The position numbers and the translations under genes are program-made. Below, piece after piece: positions 43,696 through 51,632 of a DNA stretch of 64,000 bases; within the stretch, counting starts at the first letter, position 1; each line of letters opens with the position of its first letter. The stretch is from Microtetraspora glauca (GTDB lineage: Bacteria; Actinomycetota; Actinomycetes; Streptosporangiales; Streptosporangiaceae), in NCBI GenBank assembly GCA_001570385.1, contig BBYL01000009.1, forward strand, positions 62,001 through 126,000, written 5' to 3'. Under the pieces are notes generated by a model. The model saw nothing but the letters and a program-made list of their open reading frames with translations, ran no database searches and was not told the DNA's origin.

Positions 43696-44805
43696 TTAGG
43701 GAAGGTCCGGATGAGATCCGTGCGCGAACCGCACGGTGATGGACAGGCCGCCTTCGGGGCGTGCGCTGGTCGTGAGGGTGGCGTGGTGAGCTCGGGTGAC
43801 GGCATTGACGATGGCGAGGCCGAGGCCGTAGCCGTCGCGGCGACCGTGACGATGGGAAGCCAGTTTTTGGAAGGGTTGGAACAGGCGCTGGACCTGGTCG
43901 CCGGGGATCACCGGCCCGGTGTTGGTGACCGTCAGGGCGACCTGCGTGCCGGAGGTCTGAGTGGTGATCTCGACGTGTCCGTCTGGGTGGTTGTGGCGGA
44001 TGGCGTTGTCGATGAGGTTGGCGACGAGGCTTTCGATCAGTTTCGGGTCCCCGGCGGTAACTGCGGGCGCCAGGTGTTCGGCGAGGTCGACGCCTGTCTC
44101 CGTTGCTTGGTCGCGGCGGGAGGCGAGCACTCCTTCGACGATGTGGGCGAGGTCGAGGGTGTCCCAGCGGGTGACGCCGCGTTCGCTGGTGGCCAGGGTG
44201 AGCAGTGCGTGGACGAGCCGCTCCTGGTGCGCGCCGAGAGCGAGGGCCTCCTGGCAGGCCGAGCGCAGGGTGTCGGTGTCAGCGTCGGGGTCGGCGAGAG
44301 CGACCTCAAGGAGGGTGCGCAGGCCGGCGAGAGGGGTGCGCAGCTCGTGGGAGGCGTTGGCCACGAAGTGGCGTTGGGCGTCGAAGGAGGCTTCAAGGCG
44401 GGCGAACAGGTCGTCGAGGGTGTGGCCGAGTTCGGTCAGCTCGTCCGTGGGCTCGCCGAGGTCGAGGCGCCGGTGGAGGTTGCCGGCGGAGATGATTTTG
44501 GCGGTGGCGGTGATGGCGCGCAGCGGGTGCAGGAACCGGCCGGCGACGTACCAGCCGAGAGCCAGCGCGATGGGAATCAGAACGACCAGGGCGACGGCGG
44601 ATCCGGCGAGGAGTTGGGGCAGGCTGATCCCGGGCCCGGTTTCGGTGACCGTGGTCGATGAGGGAGGGCCGTTGGGTCTGGCTGCCTGGATGCTGGCGAG
44701 CGGAATGTCGACGAGGACGAGCACGAAGACTCCGGCGGCGTAGATGCCCGCCGCGTAGGCGAGTGCGAGCCGCAAGGACCTTCTGGCGAGCCGCCGGGTG
44801 GTCAT
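43696..44805 (-). CDS. Sensor histidine kinase, OmpR-partner type with HAMP domain
   Basis: A 369-residue membrane kinase. Two helices (residues about 10-35 and 65-90) flank a short extracytoplasmic loop of about 30 residues, then HAMP (RFLHPLRAITATAKIISAGN), the His box in FVANASHELRTPLAGL, and ATPase boxes LVANLIDNAIRHNHPDG and GYGLGLAIVNAV. A loop this small suggests that it senses through another protein, for example an ABC permease. The start ATG 44805 overlaps the stop of the response regulator gene. Confidence 0.93.
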   Translation of the reverse strand: MTTRRLARRSLRLALAYAAGIYAAGVFVLVLVDIPLASIQAARPNGPPSSTTVTETGPGISLPQLLAGSAVALVVLIPIALALGWYVAGRFLHPLRAITATAKIISAGNLHRRLDLGEPTDELTELGHTLDDLFARLEASFDAQRHFVANASHELRTPLAGLRTLLEVALADPDADTDTLRSACQEALALGAHQERLVHALLTLATSERGVTRWDTLDLAHIVEGVLASRRDQATETGVDLAEHLAPAVTAGDPKLIESLVANLIDNAIRHNHPDGHVEITTQTSGTQVALTVTNTGPVIPGDQVQRLFQPFQKLASHRHGRRDGYGLGLAIVNAVTRAHHATLTTSARPEGGLSITVRFAHGSHPDLP

Positions 44806-45464
44806 GACGGTCCGATGCGGTAGCCGCCTTCGCGGATGGTCTCGATCACGGGAGGGTCGCCGAGCTTGGCCCGTAACCGGTGCATGGTGTGCTTGACGGC
44901 GCTGCTGAAGGGGTCGGCGGCCTCGTCCCAGACGCGTTCCAGCAGTTCCTCGGCGGAGATGACCAGGCCGGGTACGGCGAGCAGGCATTCGAGCAGGGCG
45001 AACTCCCGGGGGCTCAGGTCAAGGCGCCGGCCGGCCCGGGACGCGATACGGCGGGCCGGATCGAGGGTGATGTCCCCGCATGCCAGGGTGGGCGGTAGTG
45101 GTGGGGTGGCGCGGCGGGCCAGGGCACGGACGCGGGCGACCAGTTCGGCGAACGCGAACGGCTTGGGGAGATGGTCGTCGGCGCCGAGGCTGAGCCCGTC
45201 GACGCGGTCCTCGATCGTGCCGGAGGCGGTGAGCATCAGTATGCGGCTCTCGCAGCGGCCGTGGGCGAGTCGCCGGCAGATCTCGTCCCCGTGGACGCCA
45301 GGCAGGTCGCGGTCGAGGATCACCACGTCGTAGCGGGTGACGGCCAGCCGGTCGAGGGCGGCGGTTCCGTCCAGGACGACGTCGACGGCCATGCCCTCGC
45401 GGCGCAGCCCGGTTCCGATGGAGCGGGCGAGGACCTCGAAGTCTTCGACGACGAGGACCCTCAC
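44802..45464 (-). CDS. OmpR/PhoB-type response regulator
   Basis: A 220-residue regulator with receiver (MRVLVVEDFEVLARSIG, phosphoacceptor Asp in DVVILDRDLPGVHG, Lys in DHLPKPFAF) and a winged helix C-terminus (LDLSPREFALLECLLAVPGL, FSSAVKHTMHRLRAKLGDPP, IREGGYRIG). GTG 45464 is the start. The 139-nt gap to the divergent permease gene at 45604 holds a 22-bp inverted repeat, the obvious binding site. The kinase gene follows in the same operon. Confidence 0.93.
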   Translation of the reverse strand: MRVLVVEDFEVLARSIGTGLRREGMAVDVVLDGTAALDRLAVTRYDVVILDRDLPGVHGDEICRRLAHGRCESRILMLTASGTIEDRVDGLSLGADDHLPKPFAFAELVARVRALARRATPPLPPTLACGDITLDPARRIASRAGRRLDLSPREFALLECLLAVPGLVISAEELLERVWDEAADPFSSAVKHTMHRLRAKLGDPPVIETIREGGYRIGPS

Positions 45465-45536
45465 CGCCGCCCACCGCCGGTCGTCGTGCGGGCGGGTCGG
45501 CCGGGTTGACGTGCCATGTCTTCACGATGCCAGATG

Positions 45537-45583
45537 CCCGGTTCCAGCCGGGTCGCAGCGGCTGCGACCCGGTTGGAACCGGG
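45537..45583. promoter_or_regulatory. 22-bp inverted repeat between response regulator and solitary permease
   Basis: Arms 45537-45558 and 45562-45583 are inverted copies with one mismatch in 22 and only 3 nt between them (left arm begins CCCGGTTCCAGCC, right arm ends GGTTGGAACCGGG). Its right end is 20 nt before the permease ATG at 45604, which suits an operator over the permease promoter. The adjoining OmpR-type regulator is the likely ligand. Confidence 0.65.
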
Positions 45584-45603
45584 TGCTCCGTACAACCGTC
45601 GGC

Positions 45604-47121
45604 ATGAATCCATTCACGCCTTACCGATCCAGCCAGCGGGCCGAGCGGGGCGGCTTCTCCCAGGTGCTGCGCGCGGAGTGGACCACGTTCCGCACCGCGC
45701 GCGGCTGGGTGCTCTCCATGGCGTTCTCCGTGCTGGTCACCGTGTCGCTCGGATTGCTGATCGCCGGGGGCGTCCGCAGCACGTGCGTGACCGGGAAGGG
45801 TGAGGGCCCCTGCCCCGCGCCTTTGCTGGGACCCGATGGCACGGCGGTCAGGGACAAGTACTACTTCGTGCACCAGCCGCTCAGGGGGAACGGCGGCATC
45901 ACCGCCCGTGTGTCGGACATGACCGGGCAGATCCGGCTGCCGGACGCCGTACCCGGGGTGCGCAACGTCACGGAGGGGGTGGTGCCGTGGGCGAAGGCCG
46001 GGCTCCTCGTCAGGGAGAGCCTCAAGCAGGGCACACCGTATGCCGCCGTCATGCTCACCGGAGATCACGGCGTGCGGATGCAGTACAACTACATCCACGA
46101 CGTGGCCGGCGGTCCTCACAATGGCCCGCAGTGGCTGCGGCTGACCAGGTCGGGCGACACCATCAGCGGCTACGAGTCAGACGACGGCAAGACGTGGACC
46201 GAGGTCAGCACTGTCAAGCTGACCGGACTGCCGGAGACGGTCGAGATCGGGCTGTTCGCCACCTCGCCAGGCGCGCTGTGGGATATGGCGCAAGCCTTCG
46301 CCCAGGTCACCGCCACCTTCGACCAGATCACGCCGCAAGTCGCGAACGGTTCGTGGCGCCGCGACGACGTCGGCGTCTCCATGGAGTCCGACGGCACGAC
46401 CCCGCATCACCCGGGCGGGGTCGTCGAGTCCGGCGACAAGCTCATCGTGACCGGGGGTGGTGACATCGGGCCCGCCACGGTGGAGGGTGGTGTACGCGCC
46501 GACCTCATGCTGATCGGCGGGGCCGTGGGGTTGATCCCGGTGCTCGTGGTGGCGGTCACGTTCTTCACACGAGAACACCGGCGCGGGCTGATCAGGACCG
46601 GCCCGCCGGTCGCGCCGCATCCGGCGCGGCTGCTGGCGGCCAAGGCCGCGGTGGTCGGCGCGGTCGCGTTCGTGGCGGGGCTGGTGACCTCGGGGGTCGT
46701 GGTCCCTGTCGGCCTGGCGATGTTGCGTGCGAATCAGAACCCGATCCAGCCGATCACCCTGGCGACCGAGTCGCGGGTGATCGTCGGCTACGCGGCGCTG
46801 ACGGCGGCCGCCGCCGTGCTGGCTCTGGGCCTCGCCGCGCTGGTCAAGCGGGCCGTCGTCGCCGTCGGGCTGGCCATCGCGCTGGCCGTCGTGCCCTACC
46901 TGCTGGCGACCGCGGGCTTGGCGCCGTGGCTGCTGACGATCACCCCTGCCGCCGGGTTCGCGATCACGCAGAGCGTCCCCACGTTCGCGCATGTGGACGT
47001 GGGCCCGTCACTGGTCGGGGGCTATTACCCGCTCTCGCCATGGGCGGGTTTGGCCGTGACCTGCGGATATGCCGCCTTCGCCCTCGGGGCGGCGATAGCC
47101 GTACACCGTGCATCCCTCTGA
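45604..47121 (+). CDS. Solitary ABC-2-type permease with a large extracytoplasmic domain
   Basis: A 505-residue paralogue of the permease at 40484. It shares the start (LRAEWTTFRTARGWVLSM), the external domain (residues about 55-300; PWAKAGLLVRESLKQGTPYA, HGVRMQYNYIHDVAGG, GYESDDGKTWTEVSTVKL) and the C-terminal helices (GYYPLSPWAGLAV). No ATPase gene is adjacent, so it may use the ATPase at 39495 or act as a sensor for the divergent two-component system. ATG 45604 was chosen; the upstream frame is a shadow of the regulator gene. Confidence 0.8.
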   Translation: MNPFTPYRSSQRAERGGFSQVLRAEWTTFRTARGWVLSMAFSVLVTVSLGLLIAGGVRSTCVTGKGEGPCPAPLLGPDGTAVRDKYYFVHQPLRGNGGITARVSDMTGQIRLPDAVPGVRNVTEGVVPWAKAGLLVRESLKQGTPYAAVMLTGDHGVRMQYNYIHDVAGGPHNGPQWLRLTRSGDTISGYESDDGKTWTEVSTVKLTGLPETVEIGLFATSPGALWDMAQAFAQVTATFDQITPQVANGSWRRDDVGVSMESDGTTPHHPGGVVESGDKLIVTGGGDIGPATVEGGVRADLMLIGGAVGLIPVLVVAVTFFTREHRRGLIRTGPPVAPHPARLLAAKAAVVGAVAFVAGLVTSGVVVPVGLAMLRANQNPIQPITLATESRVIVGYAALTAAAAVLALGLAALVKRAVVAVGLAIALAVVPYLLATAGLAPWLLTITPAAGFAITQSVPTFAHVDVGPSLVGGYYPLSPWAGLAVTCGYAAFALGAAIAVHRASL

Positions 47122-47132
47122 CTCCACCGATC

Positions 47133-47156
47133 CGACTCCACCGATCGGTGGAGTCG
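47133..47156. repeat. 24-bp perfect palindrome with an extra half-site
   Basis: CGACTCCACCGA (47133-47144) is followed directly by its reverse complement (47145-47156). The half-site GACTCCACCGATC also occurs just before, at 47120-47132. It starts 12 nt after the permease stop and lies before a membrane-protein gene. It could be an operator for the downstream gene or a hairpin ending the permease transcript; no U-tract follows. Confidence 0.55.
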
Positions 47157-47278
47157 CTCCACCGTGTGAGCGAGCGGCCGATTCCACCGCCCGCTCGGAA
47201 GATCGGGCGATCCGCATGAGGTGCCTCCGTTGCGACGCTGATTCCCGTCGGCGAACGAAGAGACGGAGGCACACTGAA

Positions 47279-47638
47279 ATGCGCAATGTGGTCTGGCTGA
47301 TCAGCGGGTACGCCGCGGTCAGCCTGCTGACGCTGGTGGCGATGATCGTGTTCCGGCACGACGCGACGATGGTCACCGCCGCGGTCTGGATCCGCGGCAC
47401 CATCGTCGCCGCCGCCTCGCTGGTCACGCTGTTCCTCGCGGTCCGGGCGGCCCGCGGCGACCGCCGGATGCTGCTGCGGCTGCGCGTCGTCACCGCGGTC
47501 ATGCTGGTCGCGATTGTGGTGATCATCGCGCTGCCCGGCACGTTCCCGCTCTGGTTCAAGCTCGAGCAGGGCGTCTGCGGCCTGCTCCTGCTGGCCGTCG
47601 TCGTGCAGATCAACCGGCGCCGGGCGGTCCGGCCGTGA
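47279..47638 (+). CDS. Four-helix membrane protein, unknown function
   Basis: A 119-residue protein made of about four hydrophobic segments (VVWLISGYAAVSLLTLVAMI, IRGTIVAAASLVTLFLAV, VVTAVMLVAIVVIIAL, CGLLLLAVVVQI). ATG 47279 follows GGAGGC at 8 nt. A long-range stem TGCCTCCGT / ACGGAGGCA (47222-47230 and 47263-47271) covers this ribosome-binding site and could regulate translation. It lies 73 nt before a histidine kinase gene on the same strand and may belong to that operon. Confidence 0.65.
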   Translation: MRNVVWLISGYAAVSLLTLVAMIVFRHDATMVTAAVWIRGTIVAAASLVTLFLAVRAARGDRRMLLRLRVVTAVMLVAIVVIIALPGTFPLWFKLEQGVCGLLLLAVVVQINRRRAVRP

Positions 47639-47711
47639 GTGCGGTGATCGAGGTGGAGAACCTCCACGAGAGCCGTGGCGGCTAGATTGTCCCGCTGGGA
47701 GTAGGTGCGCG

Positions 47712-48977
47712 ATGCAGAGTTGGCAGATGGCCGGGCCGGCGGGCTGGGAACAGCGGTTGCGACCCATGGTCACCGTGGTTCCGTACGTGCTGCTGGCCGT
47801 CATGGCCGCCCTGACCATCGCCTTCAAGCACGACCGGCCGGGCTCCCTCGCCATCGACCTCGCGCTCTGCGCGGCGGCCGCGGTGTGGACCCTGGCGCTC
47901 TTCACGCTGCGTCCGGCATGGCGCGACCGGATCGGCCTGATGGGTATCTTCCTGGCCGGCCTGATCCTGTTCGGGCTGGTCATGGTCCTGCGCAATCCGT
48001 GGTTCGGCTTATACACGCCGGCGCTGTACTTCTACGCGTACCGGATCATCGGCTGGCCGCGCGAGCTGTACTTCATCGCCGGCGTGGGGGTGGTGGCCGG
48101 CACTGCTCAGTCGGCCGGCCTGGACACCGGTTCCTGGGCCGGCCGACTGGAGTACCTGGGGATCCTGGTCGTCAACATCGCGCCGATGTGCCTGCTGGCC
48201 TGGATCGGCGAGATCGGCGCGCGGTACTACGCCTCCCGGGAGGCGGCGCTGCGCGAGGCCCGGGAGGCCAACGCGCGGCTGGCCGCGGCGCTGGCCGAAA
48301 ACGCGGCGCTGCAGGAACGGCTGGTCGAGCAGGCCCGCGCGGCCGGCGTCCTGGACGAGCGGGCCCGGATGGCCCGGGAGATCCACGACACCCTGGCCCA
48401 GGGCCTCACCGGCATCGTCACCCAGTTGCAGGCGGCCGAGCACGCGGCCGACGACCCCGCCGCCTGGCGCCGGCACCACGCGGCGGCGACCGCGCTGGCC
48501 CGGGAGAGCCTGACCGAGGCGCGGCGCTCGGTGAATGAGTTGCGCCCGGAGCCGCTGGAGACCGGCCGCCTGGCCGACGCCGTCGCCGAGGTGGCGGCCA
48601 CGTGGTCGGCCCGCCACGGCATCCCGGCCCAGGTGACCATCACCGGCGAAACCCGCAGCATGCGTCCGGAGGCCGAGGTCGCCCTGCTACGAATCGCCCA
48701 GGAGGCCTTGGCCAACGTCGCCAAGCATGCCGGCACCGCCAGCCGCGTCGGTCTCACCCTTTCCTACATGGACCATCAGGTGGCCCTCGACGTCCGCGAC
48801 GACGGCCGCGGTTTCGACCCGACCGCACGGGTCGAGCGCGACGGGGGCTTCGGGTTGGTGGCGATGCGGCAGCGGATCGAGGCGTTGTCGGGCACGTTGC
48901 AGATCGAATCGGAGGTGGGGGGTGGGACCGGGATCTCGGCCTGCCTGCCCGCCGAGGCGCCGGAGGTGTTTTCGTGA
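47712..48977 (+). CDS. Sensor histidine kinase, NarL/DesK-type (HisKA_3)
   Basis: A 421-residue kinase. About five N-terminal helices (residues 20-170) are followed by a coiled segment (REAREANARLAAALAENAAL), the His box RARMAREIHDTLAQGLTGIV and the ATPase domain with LLRIAQEALANVAKHAGTAS, DDGRGFDP and GFGLVAMRQRIEAL. The full set of catalytic boxes is present. GTG of the response regulator overlaps its stop. The signal sensed is unknown. Confidence 0.93.
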   Translation: MQSWQMAGPAGWEQRLRPMVTVVPYVLLAVMAALTIAFKHDRPGSLAIDLALCAAAAVWTLALFTLRPAWRDRIGLMGIFLAGLILFGLVMVLRNPWFGLYTPALYFYAYRIIGWPRELYFIAGVGVVAGTAQSAGLDTGSWAGRLEYLGILVVNIAPMCLLAWIGEIGARYYASREAALREAREANARLAAALAENAALQERLVEQARAAGVLDERARMAREIHDTLAQGLTGIVTQLQAAEHAADDPAAWRRHHAAATALARESLTEARRSVNELRPEPLETGRLADAVAEVAATWSARHGIPAQVTITGETRSMRPEAEVALLRIAQEALANVAKHAGTASRVGLTLSYMDHQVALDVRDDGRGFDPTARVERDGGFGLVAMRQRIEALSGTLQIESEVGGGTGISACLPAEAPEVFS

Positions 48978-49624
48978 GTGACCCGATCAAGCTGCTCGTC
49001 GCCGACGACCACCCGGTGGTACGGGACGGGCTGAGCAGCATGTTCGCCCGCGACCCCGAGTTCACCGTGGTCGGCGAGGCGGCGGACGGGGCCGAGGCGG
49101 TCCGGCTGGCCGAGGCGCTCGGGCCGGACGTGATCCTGATGGACCTGCGGATGGCCGGCATGGACGGCGTCACCGCGATCGGCGAGCTGGCCCGGCGCGG
49201 CGTACCGGCCCGGGTGCTCGTGCTGACCACCTACGACACGGACAGCCACGTGCTGCCCGCGATCGAGGCCGGCGCCACCGGCTACCTGCTCAAGGACGCG
49301 CCGCGGGACGAACTGCTGCGCGCCGTACGCGTGGCCGCCCGCGGCGAGGTCGCGCTCTCACCGTCGGTCGCCGCCCGCCTGATGAGCCGGCTGCGCGCCC
49401 CGGCGCCGTCGACCGGCCCGTTGAGCCGGCGCGAGCTTGAGGTGCTGCGCCTGGTCGCGGCAGGCCACACCAACCGGGAGGCGGCCGCCCGGCTGTTCAT
49501 CACCGAGGCCACGGTCAAGACGCACCTGCTCAACATCTACGCGAAGCTCGACGTCAACGACCGTGCCGCCGCGGTCGCGGAAGGTTACAACCGCGGCCTG
49601 CTCGCTGCTCCCGAGCGTCCGTAA
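48974..49624 (+). CDS. LuxR/NarL-type response regulator
   Basis: A 216-residue partner of the preceding kinase. The receiver has LLVADDHPVVRDGL, the phosphoacceptor Asp in VILMDLRMAGMDG and Lys in GYLLKDAPRDEL. The LuxR helix-turn-helix is LSRRELEVLRLVAAGHTNRE to EATVKTHLLNIYAKLD. GTG 48974 overlaps the kinase stop by 4 nt (GTGA). Target genes are not evident nearby apart from the membrane protein gene upstream. Confidence 0.93.
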   Translation: MSDPIKLLVADDHPVVRDGLSSMFARDPEFTVVGEAADGAEAVRLAEALGPDVILMDLRMAGMDGVTAIGELARRGVPARVLVLTTYDTDSHVLPAIEAGATGYLLKDAPRDELLRAVRVAARGEVALSPSVAARLMSRLRAPAPSTGPLSRRELEVLRLVAAGHTNREAAARLFITEATVKTHLLNIYAKLDVNDRAAAVAEGYNRGLLAAPERP

Positions 49625-49642
49625 ACCGTCCCCCCGTCTTGT

Positions 49643-50242
49643 CTAGGCGGGAGGGCAGGTCCGGGAGGCGATGGACAGCAGGGTGAGGGCGGCTTGGCGG
49701 GCGTGATCGCCCGCGCCCACCGCATCCTGATGTGCGGCGACGACCGTGGCGCCCTCAACCAGGATGAGCAGCTGCCGCCCCAGGAGGTGCGGATCGGCGG
49801 CTCCGGCTCGTTCGGCGATGCCGGTCAGGAGCTCCAGGTAGCGGTCGAGATGACGCGCGGTGATGGCGCGTACGGCCTCGACATGGTGCTGGGCGGCCGC
49901 GTTCAGCATCGCGCAACCACGGAAAACCGGCTCGTCGTACCACTGCCGCAGGGCGTCGAACACCGCGGTGAGCTGGTCGCGGGGATCGTCCCCGGCGGCA
50001 GCGGCTGCCCCGGCCAGCCACCGCGTCACCTGTTCACTGCGCTTGTGGAGAACCGCCTCGATGAGCCCGTCCTTGGTGCCGAAGTGCCGGTAGAGGGTCT
50101 CCTTGGACACGCCGACGCGGGCGCATAGCTCGGCGACGCCGACGCCGTCGAGTCCGCGCTCGTACAGCAGCGGCATGGCCGCTTCGACGATGGTGGCGCG
50201 GGTGCAGGCCGGGTCGATCGTCGACCCTTTCGCGACTGGCAT
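49643..50242 (-). CDS. TetR family transcriptional regulator
   Basis: A 199-residue repressor with IVEAAMPLLYERGLDGVGVA, then VGVSKETLYRHFGTKDGLIE as helix-turn-helix, and a helical effector domain with RGCAMLNAAAQH. It is divergent from a small open frame, an MFS exporter and a hydrolase, with two copies of a GTACCG-TCGGTTCGA site in between. Repression of the MFS operon is the simplest model. Confidence 0.9.
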   Translation of the reverse strand: MPVAKGSTIDPACTRATIVEAAMPLLYERGLDGVGVAELCARVGVSKETLYRHFGTKDGLIEAVLHKRSEQVTRWLAGAAAAAGDDPRDQLTAVFDALRQWYDEPVFRGCAMLNAAAQHHVEAVRAITARHLDRYLELLTGIAERAGAADPHLLGRQLLILVEGATVVAAHQDAVGAGDHARQAALTLLSIASRTCPPA

Positions 50243-50251
50243 GAGAGAGAT

Positions 50252-50305
50252 GGTACCGCTCGGTTCGATCGGCTGCTAGCGTCGAGATCGTACCGATCGG
50301 TTCGA
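50252..50305. promoter_or_regulatory. Two TetR-type operator copies
   Basis: GGTACCGCTCGGTTCGA (50252-50268) and CGTACCGATCGGTTCGA (50289-50305) are direct repeats centred 37 nt apart, and each contains the palindromic core ACCG-N2-CGGT. They sit between the TetR start (50242) and the divergent operon, so they are probable binding sites for that repressor. Confidence 0.6.
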
Positions 50306-50319
50306 CCTTGGAGCTTTCG

Positions 50320-50463
50320 ATGACAGACCCGCTTGCCGCCCACCCGCCTCGCGACACGGACATTTCGGCCACCACGCCCGCGATGACCTTCCTCGTCGCC
50401 GAGATGGATGGGGCCGGCGAATCGTGGCGGCCGGCCGGGCTCGCGCCCCTGCGGTACCCATGA
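50320..50463 (+). CDS. Small open frame (47 aa) coupled to the MFS gene
   Basis: ATG 50320, 6 nt after a GGAG at 50310-50313, opens a 47-codon frame (MTDPLAAHPPRDTDISATTP ... GLAPLRYP) that ends in an ATGA overlap with the MFS start at 50460. The peptide has no membrane helix or recognised domain. It may be a genuine leader whose translation is coupled to the exporter, or the stump of a former first gene. Confidence 0.45.
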   Translation: MTDPLAAHPPRDTDISATTPAMTFLVAEMDGAGESWRPAGLAPLRYP

Positions 50464-51584
50464 GGGCGCTGCGGCTGGCTTTCGGCACCGCCTCCGCGCT
50501 CGGGCTCGCGCGGTTCGCGTACGGCCTGCTCATCCCGGCCATGCGCGACGACCTGGGCTGGAGCCTGACCGAAGCCGGGGTGATGAGCGCCGCCAACGGG
50601 CTCGGCTACCTGGTCGGCGCACTGGTCACGCCCGCCGTCCAGCGCCGGCTCGGCGCCACCGCCACCTTCCGCTGGGGGATGGTTCTCACCGCAGTGGCAC
50701 TGGCCGCCACCGCGGTCAGTGGTGACTTTCCGGCGCAGCTGGCCGCGCGGGCCGCCGCCGGGATGGCGGGGGCACTGGTGTTCATCAGCGGTGGGGTGAT
50801 CGCGGCGCGCGTCGCGACCGGCATCGCCTCCAGCACGCCCATCGTCGTCTACTTCGCCGGTGCCGGGCTGGGCATCGTGTTCAGCGGCGCGACCATCCCG
50901 GCGCTGGGTGATCACTGGCAGTTGGCGTGCGCCGGCCTCGGCGCCGCCGCGGGTCTGGCGACACTGGTCAGCTGGTCCGCCGCACGTACCGATGAGGGTG
51001 AAGACGCCCCGGCCGGCAGTGTGCGGATGCTTCCGCTGTGGCGGATGGCCCTGGCCTACCTGCTGTTCGCCGCCGGATACATCACGTACATCACCTTCCT
51101 GTCCGCCTACCTCGCGGACCGGCACGCGTCGATCGCGCAGGTGACGCTCACCTGGACAGTGCTCGGGCTGGCCGTCGTGCTGGCGCCTTTCCTGTGGAGT
51201 CGGCCCATCACCGACTGGCCCGGCGGCAGGGCCCTCGCCGCGCTGCTCGTGCTCCTCGCCGGTGGAGCGGCGCTCGCCCTGGCGTCCTCGGCACTGCCGG
51301 TCGTCCTGGCCTCCGCGGTCGTCTACGGGGCGACGTTCATGAGCGTGCCCGCCGCCGTCACCGCGCTCATCAAGGCGAACACGCCGCCCGCGGAATGGAC
51401 GGCCACGCTGGCGGCCTTCACCACGGTGTTCGCCGCCGGTCAGACCGCCGGACCGTGGCTCGCCGGGCTCCTCGCCGATCACACCTTCACCGGCGCCACC
51501 CTGGCCTGGACCGCCGTCCTGTGCGCCGGAGCCGCTCTGATCGCCACGACCGCGGGTCGTTCGCGCGTGGCCGCAACGCCCTGA
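50460..51584 (+). CDS. MFS transporter (YbfB/YjiJ-like)
   Basis: A 374-residue membrane protein with about 11-12 helices. The N-terminus FGTASALGLARFAYGLLIPA with the ARFxYG motif and GWSLTEAGVMSAANGLGYLV match the YbfB/YjiJ group of major-facilitator permeases. ATG 50460 overlaps the preceding small frame; an upstream GTG at 50424 has no ribosome-binding site. It is controlled by the divergent TetR and is probably co-transcribed with the hydrolase 48 nt downstream. The exported compound is unknown. Confidence 0.88.
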   Translation: MRALRLAFGTASALGLARFAYGLLIPAMRDDLGWSLTEAGVMSAANGLGYLVGALVTPAVQRRLGATATFRWGMVLTAVALAATAVSGDFPAQLAARAAAGMAGALVFISGGVIAARVATGIASSTPIVVYFAGAGLGIVFSGATIPALGDHWQLACAGLGAAAGLATLVSWSAARTDEGEDAPAGSVRMLPLWRMALAYLLFAAGYITYITFLSAYLADRHASIAQVTLTWTVLGLAVVLAPFLWSRPITDWPGGRALAALLVLLAGGAALALASSALPVVLASAVVYGATFMSVPAAVTALIKANTPPAEWTATLAAFTTVFAAGQTAGPWLAGLLADHTFTGATLAWTAVLCAGAALIATTAGRSRVAATP

Positions 51585-51632
51585 CCCCCGGACTGTTCGA
51601 CAACCATTTCGATAACCATAAGGAGTACGACT

